A DNA stretch of 64,000 nucleotides from Candidatus Leptovillus gracilis (GTDB lineage: Bacteria; Chloroflexota; Anaerolineae; Promineifilales; Promineifilaceae): positions 434,001-498,000 of the forward strand of contig JADJXA010000001.1 of assembly GCA_016716065.1 (NCBI GenBank). The letters run 5' to 3'. The position numbers and the translations under genes were made by a program. Positions 8,448 through 15,629 of this stretch are shown here, in pieces; the first letter of the stretch is position 1, and each line of letters opens with the position of its first letter. Below the pieces are notes generated by a model that was not told where the DNA came from, searched no databases, and worked only from the letters and a program-made list of their open reading frames with translations.

Positions 8448-10344
8448 ATGGGCAAAATAATAGGTATTGATCTAGGTACAACCAACTCCGTGGCTGCCGT
8501 GATGGAAGGCGGCGAACCCACCGTCATCCCCAGCGCAGAGGGCAGCCGTCTCTTTCCCTCCATCGTCGCCGTCAATCCCAAAACCGGCGAACGGCTGGTA
8601 GGCCAGGTCGCCAAACGCCAGGCCGTCATCAACCCGCAAAACACCATCTACTCCGTCAAACGCTTCATGGGGCGCAAATTCGACGATCCCGTCGTGCAGC
8701 GGGCCATCAAATACGTCCCCTACGGCGTCCACAAAGCGCCCAACGGCGACATCCGCGTCTCCATGAGCGAACGCGAATACTCCCCGCCGGAAGTTTCGGC
8801 CATGATCCTGCAAAAAATCAAAACCGACGCCGAAGCGTACCTGGGGCAGCCGGTGACACAGGCCGTCATCACCGTGCCCGCTTACTTCAACGACAGCCAG
8901 CGGCAGGCCACCAAAGACGCCGGTAAAATTGCCGGCCTGGAAGTGCTGCGCATCGTCAACGAACCGACCGCCTCTTCCCTGGCCTATGGCATTGGCAGCA
9001 GCAAAGATGAAATTATCGCCGTGTATGACCTGGGCGGTGGCACGTTCGATATTTCCATTTTGGAAGTGGGCGACGGCGTGTTTGAAGTCAAATCCACCAA
9101 TGGCGACACCTTCCTGGGCGGTGATGATTTCGATCAGAAAATTATTGATTGGGCAGCCGAACAGTTCAAAATGGACCAGGGGATCGACTTGCGCAACGAC
9201 CGGCAGGCGTTACAACGCTTGAAAGAAGCGGCCGAAAAAGCCAAGATTGAGCTGTCCACCACCATGCAGACCGAGTTGAATCTGCCCTATATCACCGCCG
9301 ACGCCAGCGGACCCAAACACCTGAACCTGAACCTGACACGCGCCAAACTGGAGCAGCTCACCGAAGATTTGATCAAACGCTCCATCGAACCGTGCCGCCA
9401 GGCCCTCAAAGACGCCGGATTGTCCACGGCCGAAATCGGCGAAGTGGTGTTGGTGGGCGGTATGACCCGTATGCCGGCTATCCAGGAAGCCGTCAAGAAA
9501 TTCTTTGGCAAAGGAGCCACACAAGGGAGTGAATCCGGACGAGGTGGTAGGCATTGGCGCAGCGATTCAAGCCGGCGTGTTGGGCGGTGATGTGAAAGAC
9601 GTGCTGCTGCTGGACGTGACCCCGCTGACCCTGAGCATTGAGACGCTGGGCGGCGTCGCTACCCCGCTGATCGAACGCAATACCACCATCCCCACGCGCA
9701 AAGGCCAGGTCTTCTCTACGGCCGCCGACATGCAAACGCAGGTGGAAATCCATGTCACTCAGGGCGAACGCCCCATGGCCAACGACAACAAAAGCCTGGG
9801 CCGCTTTATTTTGGATGGCATTCCGCCCGCGCCGCGCGGCGTGCCGCAAATTGAAGTCACCTTCGACATCAACGCCGACGGCATTTTGAATGTGACGGCC
9901 AAAGACAAGGCCACCGGCCGTGAACAGGCTATGCAGATCATCCCCTCTAGCGGCTTGCAAGAGAAGGAGATTGACCAGATGGTGCGCGACGCGGAATCCC
10001 ACGCCGCCGAAGACGCCCGCCGCAAAGAGGAAGTGGAAGCGCGCAACATGGCCGATTCGGCCGTGTACACCGCCGAGAAGTTCATCAGCGACAACGCGGC
10101 CACTATACCAGAAGCCCAGAAAACGGCCGTGCAAACCCAAATCGAAGCCGTCAAATCAGCCATGTCGGCCGGCGACCCGGCGGCGATGAAAGACACGGCC
10201 GCTCAACTGCAAAACGTCCTCCAACAGGCTGGCGCAGCCATGTACCAGCAGCAGCCCGGCCCACAAGGCCCCGGCCCTGACGGCGGCCCCACCGGCGACC
10301 CTACCGGCTCCGACGAAGACGTCATCGAAGGCGAATTTAGCTAA
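8448..10344 (+). CDS. dnaK: Chaperone DnaK (Hsp70), one-base frameshift
   Basis: ATP-driven Hsp70 chaperone, about 632 codons. The N-terminal ATPase has GIDLGTTNS, AYFNDSQRQATKDAG and YDLGGGTFDISIL. The substrate-binding domain has DVTPLTLSIETLGG, and the tail ends DEDVIEGEFS. The frame breaks near 9513: AAAGGAGCC is read where AAAGAGCC would restore the conserved FFGKEPHKGVNPDEVV, so one extra G is present. Sequence on both sides is fully conserved and the gene is normally essential, so a sequencing error is by far the likeliest explanation. Shine-Dalgarno GAGGAAA precedes ATG 8448. Confidence 0.95.
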
Positions 10345-10354
10345 AGTTAGTCTA

Positions 10355-10394
10355 TTGGTTGGTTGGTTGGTTGATATGAACCAACTAACCAACC
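10355..10394. repeat. GGTT-repeat hairpin
   Basis: Three and a half units of GGTT face a nearly complementary CCAACTAACCAACC across a 7-base loop. It sits in the dnaK-dnaJ gap. A related perfect hairpin lies at 38131-38170. Confidence 0.6.
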
Positions 10395-10407
10395 CTCCAT
10401 CCTGCTT

Positions 10408-11562
10408 ATGGCCACCAAACGAGATTATTACGAAGTTTTAGGCGTGAATCGCAGCGCCAATAAAGACGAGCTAAAAAAAGCGTACCGTCGTCTGGCGCGG
10501 CAGTATCATCCCGACGTGAACAAAGATACAGACGCCGGTGAGCGGTTTAAGGAGATCAATGAGGCGTATGAAATGTTGTCGGACGACAACATGCGCGCCC
10601 GATATGATCGCTTCGGCCATGCCGGGGTAGAAAACGGCGCGGGCGGCTCCTCCGGCTACGAAGGCGGCTTTGGCAACGTCGCCGACATCTTTGAAGAATT
10701 TTTTGGCGGCGCGTTTGGTGGCGGCGGCTCGCGGCGGCGGCGGCGGGGTCCGCGGCGCGGCGCCGATCTGCGCTACGACCTGAAAATCTCGTTTGAAGAG
10801 GCCGTGTTTGGCGTTGATAAAGACATAGACGTGACGCGCCCGGCTGTTTGCCCATCGTGCAGTGGGTCCGGCGCAGAACCGGGGACCCATCCTAAGAACT
10901 GCCCCACTTGTAATGGCTCCGGCGAGGTACGTCGTGTGCAGCAGTCTATTCTGGGTTCCTTTGTCAACGTGGCTACCTGCCCCACCTGCCAGGGTGTGGG
11001 CGAGATAATTGAAACGCCGTGCCAGACGTGTCACGGCCGTAAACAAGTCCAGGAAACCCGCACGCTCAAGGTGAAGATTCCGGCCGGCGTAGACAACGAC
11101 ACCCAGATCCGTCTGAGCAACGAAGGCGCGCCCGGCATAGATGGCGGGCCGCCCGGCAATCTGTTTGTCGTCATCCGCGTGCAAGAACATAAAGTCTATG
11201 AACGGCGCGGTGACGACATCTGGATTGACCTGGAGATCAATTTGGCCCAGGCGGCCCTGGGCGACGAGCTAAAAGTGCCGACCATTGACGGCGAAGAAAC
11301 GCTGACCATCATGCCCGGCACGGAGTCTGGCAAAGTGTTTCGGTTGAAAGGGAAAGGTGTGCCCCACCTGGACCGCAGCGGCCGGGGCGCCGACGTGGGG
11401 CGCGGCGACCAGCATGTGTTGATCCATGTGACTGTCCCCAAAAAATTAAGCGACGAACAGCGTGATCTGTTTGAGAAACTGGCGAAAACGTTGGGCAAGG
11501 AAGTGATTCCGCAGCGGGAAAAAGGTATTTTTAGCCAGTTGAAGGACGCGCTAGGATTTTAA
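10408..11562 (+). CDS. dnaJ: Chaperone DnaJ (Hsp40)
   Basis: Co-chaperone that delivers substrates to DnaK and triggers its ATPase. The 384-residue protein has the J domain with HPD (AYRRLARQYHPDVNKDT), a Gly/Phe-rich stretch with an Arg-rich patch (SRRRRRGPRRG) and four zinc-binding repeats (CPSCSGSG, CPTCNGSG, CPTCQGVG and the variant CQTCHGRK). The C-terminal substrate domains follow. It is a full type I DnaJ in the heat-shock operon. Confidence 0.96.
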   Translation: MATKRDYYEVLGVNRSANKDELKKAYRRLARQYHPDVNKDTDAGERFKEINEAYEMLSDDNMRARYDRFGHAGVENGAGGSSGYEGGFGNVADIFEEFFGGAFGGGGSRRRRRGPRRGADLRYDLKISFEEAVFGVDKDIDVTRPAVCPSCSGSGAEPGTHPKNCPTCNGSGEVRRVQQSILGSFVNVATCPTCQGVGEIIETPCQTCHGRKQVQETRTLKVKIPAGVDNDTQIRLSNEGAPGIDGGPPGNLFVVIRVQEHKVYERRGDDIWIDLEINLAQAALGDELKVPTIDGEETLTIMPGTESGKVFRLKGKGVPHLDRSGRGADVGRGDQHVLIHVTVPKKLSDEQRDLFEKLAKTLGKEVIPQREKGIFSQLKDALGF

Positions 11563-11579
11563 GAGTTTGGTATTCAGTC

Positions 11580-11695
11580 TACTAGCAGCCATAAACCGAA
11601 GTCCGTGTGCCGTTTTCCGTTGGCATTTGCCAGAGGCCGTCCCTGCGAAATACGGATTACGAATTACGGATTACCAAATACGGGTGCTAGACTGC
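11580..11695. repeat. Dispersed intergenic repeat, copy A
   Basis: The dnaJ-prmA gap holds CCGAAGTCCGTGTGCCGTTT and TACGGATTACGAATTACGG. The same arrangement, diverged, recurs at 39385-39490 before another gene. Arms of TATCCGTT/AACGGATA type give both copies hairpin potential. Confidence 0.55.
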
Positions 11696-11714
11696 CAGGC
11701 GAAAATGTGACGAT

Positions 11715-12641
11715 ATGTATTGGCTAGAAGTTAGCGTGGTGACAGACGGCGAAGGGGCGGAAGCGATTGCGGAGGTGTTACGGCCGTTTGCCTATAACGA
11801 AGGTGTGGTGCTGGAACAGCTTGGGGACATGAACAACCTGGACCCCGAAGCGTTGGAACCGGCCGTCACCGTCAAGATATACCTGCCCGAAGAGCAAGAT
11901 TCGCCAGAACTGCGCCAGCGGCTTGAGGAATTGTTGTACCAATACGGCCGTCTCTATCCCCTACCCCCACCTACCTTCCGCAGATTACAAGAAGAAGATT
12001 GGGCCAATGCCTGGAAAGCCCATTACCATCCCTTCCGTGTCGGTCATCGCTTGTGGATTCAGCCCAGTTGGGAAGAGTCGCCGGTCAGTACAGACCCAGA
12101 GGTAGAGGGGCTGCGCCCCGATGATGTGGTGGTCACGTTAGACCCGGGCATGGCTTTTGGCACGGGCCTGCATCCCACCACCCAGATGTGCTTGCAGGCG
12201 TTGGAGCAGATTGTCAGGCCGGGGATGCGCGTTTTAGATGTGGGCACAGGTTCGGGCATTTTGGCGATTGCCGCCGCCAAATTGGGCGCAACCGAACTAG
12301 TGGGCGTGGACACCGATGATCTGGCAGTGCGCGCGGCGCTGGAGAATGCGGCCAAAAATGGGGTAACGGCCGTTACCACCATCCGCAAAGGTACCCTTGC
12401 CGACGTGACCAAACGCGGCTGGGACGTGGTCGTCGTCAACATTTTAGCGCCGATCATCGTGAATTTGTTTGAACAGCACGACCTGATGGGCTACGCAGCG
12501 CCAGGAGGCAGCCTGATTTTAAGCGGAATTATAGACCAGCAGGCGGAAGAAATAGAAACGGCCGTTCGGGCGGCAAACGGCCGTGTTCAACAACAACTGC
12601 AAGTCCGTGATTGGGTCAGCTACATCATTCGTCATCGCTAA
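11715..12641 (+). CDS. prmA: Ribosomal protein L11 methyltransferase
   Basis: Trimethylates L11 using S-adenosylmethionine. The 308-residue protein has the N-terminal substrate-recognition domain and the linker EEDWANAWKAHYHPFRVG. The SAM-binding motif is VLDVGTGSGILAIAAAKLGA, and VVNILAPI (the family's NI-x-A signature) and the glycine-rich end follow. PrmA next to dnaJ is a common bacterial arrangement. A bidirectional terminator follows. Confidence 0.93.
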   Translation: MYWLEVSVVTDGEGAEAIAEVLRPFAYNEGVVLEQLGDMNNLDPEALEPAVTVKIYLPEEQDSPELRQRLEELLYQYGRLYPLPPPTFRRLQEEDWANAWKAHYHPFRVGHRLWIQPSWEESPVSTDPEVEGLRPDDVVVTLDPGMAFGTGLHPTTQMCLQALEQIVRPGMRVLDVGTGSGILAIAAAKLGATELVGVDTDDLAVRAALENAAKNGVTAVTTIRKGTLADVTKRGWDVVVVNILAPIIVNLFEQHDLMGYAAPGGSLILSGIIDQQAEEIETAVRAANGRVQQQLQVRDWVSYIIRHR

Positions 12642-12680
12642 TCTTTCTATCAGGCACTCTCGCCTGCAAATAGAACACAA

Positions 12681-12710
12681 AAAAACGTCACAACAATGTT
12701 GTGACGTTTT
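12681..12710. terminator. Bidirectional intrinsic terminator, prmA / infA
   Basis: ACGTCACAACA and TGTTGTGACGT form a stem of at least 10 pairs flanked by A-run and T-run, between two convergent transcription units. Confidence 0.88.
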
Positions 12711-12770
12711 ATGTTAACTTACAAACAGACCTGCTAGATGTAAGCGGATACTGTGATCAAGAGAGCAGCA

Positions 12771-13043
12771 TTACTTTTTGGCTGGTGACGGTGCGGCGGT
12801 TGGCGCGGCAGTAGTTGCTCGATTGCGATGGTAACGATAATTGATTCGCCCACGACTTAAATCATAAGGCGTCATCTCCAGGCGAACCCGATCTCCCAAC
12901 AAAATGCGAATGTAATACTTCCGCATCCGCCCAGAGAGATAAGCCAACACCTTGTGACCGTTATCCAACTCCACCATAAACTGCGTGTTGGGCAGCAGTT
13001 CTATCACAGTACCTTCGACTTCTAGTTTTTCGTTTTTGGCCAT
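12771..13043 (-). CDS. infA: Translation initiation factor IF-1 with C-terminal tail
   Basis: Binds the 30S A site during initiation. Residues 1-72 are a normal IF-1 OB fold (EGTVIELLPNTQFMVELDNG, SGRMRKYYIRILLGDRVRLE, YDLSRGRINYRY). About 18 more residues rich in Ala, Thr and Pro ending SPAKK extend beyond the usual 72. The gene lies 18 bases downstream of rpsA on the same strand, so both are probably one transcript. Confidence 0.93.
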   Translation of the reverse strand: MAKNEKLEVEGTVIELLPNTQFMVELDNGHKVLAYLSGRMRKYYIRILLGDRVRLEMTPYDLSRGRINYRYHRNRATTAAPTAAPSPAKK

Positions 13044-13061
13044 AATCCTCTCTATCAGGTC

Positions 13062-14291
13062 TTACTCTTCTTCACGGTCGGCAACGGCGCTGTCGCTGAC
13101 GGCCGTTGCGGCGACGGCGGTTGCCGCAGCCGAAACCGCCACGTCGTCAACAGCCTCATCGGCCATACGCGCCATATGCTGCGCCATCCACTCAATTTGC
13201 TCCTGGGCCGTCACCGCTTTCAGGCTCAAGCCAATCCGCTGCCGCTGCGAATCAATGCTCACCACCCGCAGCAAATGCGTCTCCCCTTCTTTTACGACCT
13301 CGCCAACATTTTCGACGTTAGTCCGCGAAAGCTGAGAAACATGCAGCAGCCCTTCGATACCCGGTTCAATTTCGGCAAACGCGCCATAATCCAGAATGCG
13401 GGTAACTTTACCTTCAACGAGTTGATTAATCTGGTAACGTTCTTCAACCGAATCCCAGGGATTCGCCATTACTTTTTTGCGGCTCAGGCTGATACGTTGA
13501 TCGGCGCGGTCCAGTTTTAACACCACCACTTCGATTTCATCGCCAACTTTAACGACTTCGCGTGGGTGGTCAATGCGGTGCCAGGCCAGCTCGGAAATAT
13601 GAACCAGACCGTCGGCGCCGCCCAAATCAACAAACACGCCAAAATCACGCAGGCCACTGATCGTGCCGCTGAGAACATCACCTTCTTTCAGGTTGTCCAG
13701 CAGTTCACCCTTGCGCTTTTCTTCCCACTCTTTTTGGGCATCGCGCTGCGAGAAGACCAGGCGGCGGCGGCGGCGATCTACTTCGATGATTTTCATCGGC
13801 AGTTTTTCGGTGCGCAATTTCGCCAGACGCTGCTGCCGTTTGCGGTCACTCATGCCCGGCGTCAGGTCAACCAGGTGAGAGGCCGGAACAAAACCACGTA
13901 AATGGCCGAACGGCACAATCGCCCCACCTTTGTTATAACCAATAATCTCGCATTGCAAGATTTCGCCGCTCTCCATCTTCGCTTCGGCATCAATCCAGTC
14001 CTGGTTCAACTGAGCCATATGGATAGACACGATGACACTTTCCGATTGTTCGTTATTCACGATATAAACCGGAATTTCATCATTGATCTGCAAAGCAGCG
14101 CGGTCCTCTTCGGATAACTTGCTCAAATCGGATGGCGGGACCATGCCATCACGTTTTGTGCCCAGATCAACAATAACGCCTTGCGAGTTAATGGCGACAA
14201 TGATGCCTTTACGAATATCCCCAACTTCCGGGAGTTCGTAATCATGTTGATCTAGTAATTCCTGCAATAAATTTGTTTCTTCACTGGACAT
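13062..14291 (-). CDS. rpsA: Ribosomal protein S1-like protein (four S1 domains)
   Basis: RNA-binding protein that helps mRNA bind the 30S subunit. The 409-residue protein has four S1 OB folds: GDIRKGIIVAINSQGVIVDL, the ESGEILQCEIIGYNKGGAIV domain, GDVLSGTISGLRDFGVFVDL and VEGKVTRILDYGAFAEIEPG. An acidic, alanine-rich tail follows. The E. coli protein has six domains; four is usual for many other phyla. The ATG at 14291 (MSSEETNLLQ) is chosen; a TTG at 14330 would add 13 atypical residues that reach into the leader. Confidence 0.9.
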   Translation of the reverse strand: MSSEETNLLQELLDQHDYELPEVGDIRKGIIVAINSQGVIVDLGTKRDGMVPPSDLSKLSEEDRAALQINDEIPVYIVNNEQSESVIVSIHMAQLNQDWIDAEAKMESGEILQCEIIGYNKGGAIVPFGHLRGFVPASHLVDLTPGMSDRKRQQRLAKLRTEKLPMKIIEVDRRRRRLVFSQRDAQKEWEEKRKGELLDNLKEGDVLSGTISGLRDFGVFVDLGGADGLVHISELAWHRIDHPREVVKVGDEIEVVVLKLDRADQRISLSRKKVMANPWDSVEERYQINQLVEGKVTRILDYGAFAEIEPGIEGLLHVSQLSRTNVENVGEVVKEGETHLLRVVSIDSQRQRIGLSLKAVTAQEQIEWMAQHMARMADEAVDDVAVSAAATAVAATAVSDSAVADREEE

Positions 14292-14330
14292 ACGTACTGA
14301 TCTCTTCCCACAAAAGGATTTGTTATTCAA

Positions 14331-14379
14331 GAAAAAACTCGGCCAATGCCCAAAATTATCAATAGGACATGGCCGAGTT
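14331..14379 (-). terminator. Hairpin plus T-run in the rpsA leader
   Basis: Read on the minus strand, AACTCGGCCA and TGGCCGAGTT pair across a 24-base loop and are followed directly by a T-run. This is an intrinsic-terminator shape. It lies 40 bases before the rpsA ATG and about 235 bases after the FAH-family gene. It could end that gene's transcript or act as an attenuator for rpsA. Confidence 0.6.
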
Positions 14380-14420
14380 AGAGGGTTCGTAACTCACTTT
14401 TACCGCTGATCAGAGCGTCA

Positions 14421-14441
14421 TTAAGTAAACTATTTACTTAA
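14421..14441. promoter_or_regulatory. Perfect palindrome upstream of rpsA
   Basis: TTAAGTAAA-CTA-TTTACTTAA is a perfect 9-bp inverted repeat in the 322-base gap before rpsA. A second imperfect repeat (GAGGAGACAA at 14454-14463, TTGTCGCCTC at 14484-14493) lies beside it. No gene was found in this gap, so it is probably the rpsA regulatory region. No promoter could be assigned with confidence. Confidence 0.4.
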
Positions 14442-14613
14442 ACATAAGCCTCAGAGGAGACAACAAAAATCGTTGTTAACTTCTTGTCGCCTCTCTATAC
14501 ACTTCGCAAATTGTGAAGCGCCATCCCAACAGTAACTCAGCCTGTGACAATCTAACTTGGGAATTATAGCCACTCCCCTGGTGGTTGTCAAAAGGTTTGG
14601 ACGCATTGGCGCT

Positions 14614-15480
14614 TTATTCAGAGGCGATTGGGTTGCGAATGAGACCCAACCCTTCAACTTCACACGCCACCACATCGCCTGGGGCCAGGAATTCGGGTGG
14701 CTGGCGAGCAAAACCGACGCCGCTGGGTGTGCCGGTGGCGATGATGTCGCCGGGCAGCAAAGTCATGCCGCGTGACAGGTGGTAGATAATCGCCGGCAGG
14801 TTAAAGATCATGTGGCGGGTGTTGCTGGCTTGTTTGGTGACGCCGTTGACCCGGCTGGTGATATTCAGGTTGTGGGGATCAGGTATTTCGTCGGCGGTGA
14901 CAATCCAGGGTCCCATCGGGCAGCTTCCGTCCAGGCTTTTGCCCTTGAAGTATTGCTTGTGTTGGGTTTGCAGGTCGCGGGCGCTCACATCGTTGATGAT
15001 GGTGTAGCCGAAGATGTAGCCCATGGCTTCTTCGGGCGAGATGTTTTTGCCCCGCCGGCCGATAATGACGGCCATTTCGGCTTCCCAATCAATTTTGGCG
15101 GAAACATGTGGATTGTAAGGAATTGGCGCGTAAGGTCCGGTAACGGCCGTTGTCGCTTTGGTGAACACAATGGGAAAGTCCGGTATCTTCGTCTCCTGGC
15201 CGCGGGCAGTGTAAGACTCTTGGGCGTGTTCCACGTAATTCAGGCCCAGGCACATCACGTTGCGGCGGGGCACGGGGATGGGCGCCAGCAGCGTGGCCTC
15301 CGCCAGCCGCAGCGCAGGGCTGGCGGTTTGGGCATAGGCTTCCGCCTGGGCCAGACCGGCTGCGCCAGATTCGATGAGAGAGAGCATGTCGGGGGCAACG
15401 GCCGTTAAATCCACAATAACCTGGTCGCGCACAGCCCCTAAACGGCCGTCGCCATGCAGTTCATAAGTCACCAGTTTCAC
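14614..15480 (-). CDS. Fumarylacetoacetate hydrolase family protein
   Basis: A 288-residue metal-dependent enzyme of the FAH fold; members hydrolyse or decarboxylate acyl-pyruvates and related breakdown products. The core starts at LGLNYVEHAQE, where the His is conserved. The metal-binding acidic residues lie in IDWEAEMAVIIG, and NDVSARDLQ, KSLDGSCPMGPWIV and the C-terminal IATGTPSGVGFARQPPEFL are family signatures. The first 70 residues form the usual small N-terminal domain. The exact substrate cannot be read from sequence. No pathway neighbours are present. Confidence 0.88.
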   Translation of the reverse strand: MKLVTYELHGDGRLGAVRDQVIVDLTAVAPDMLSLIESGAAGLAQAEAYAQTASPALRLAEATLLAPIPVPRRNVMCLGLNYVEHAQESYTARGQETKIPDFPIVFTKATTAVTGPYAPIPYNPHVSAKIDWEAEMAVIIGRRGKNISPEEAMGYIFGYTIINDVSARDLQTQHKQYFKGKSLDGSCPMGPWIVTADEIPDPHNLNITSRVNGVTKQASNTRHMIFNLPAIIYHLSRGMTLLPGDIIATGTPSGVGFARQPPEFLAPGDVVACEVEGLGLIRNPIASE

Positions 15481-15500
15481 GCTGCTGCCTCCTTTGAAAA

Positions 15501-15552
15501 TGGGAGCGCGGACGTCCCGTCCGCCCCGGCAGGCGAGACGCCTGCGCTCCCA
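15501..15552. repeat. Nested palindromic intergenic element
   Basis: TGGGAGCGC and GCGCTCCCA form outer arms enclosing two inner palindromes (GGACGTCC and GCAGGCGAGACGCCTGC). It lies between the M23 gene and the FAH gene. It resembles REP-like mobile palindromes, and only one copy was noticed in the window. Confidence 0.55.
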
Positions 15553-15629
15553 GGGTTTTCATTCGCGGTGGTAGGTGCAGCCCACTCATGATGTCTCCTG
15601 CAAAAATAGAGTTGTCAAATCTTAACGGG

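Noticed and set aside
9500..9590. Programmed frameshift in dnaK
   Set aside because: There is no slippery heptamer, stop or stem-loop arrangement, dnaK is not known to use frameshifting, and similar one-base breaks occur in other genes of the window.
15501..15552. Nested palindrome as a terminator of the FAH-family gene
   Set aside because: It lies upstream of that gene, and downstream of no gene on the strand with a T-run; a REP-like element fits better.
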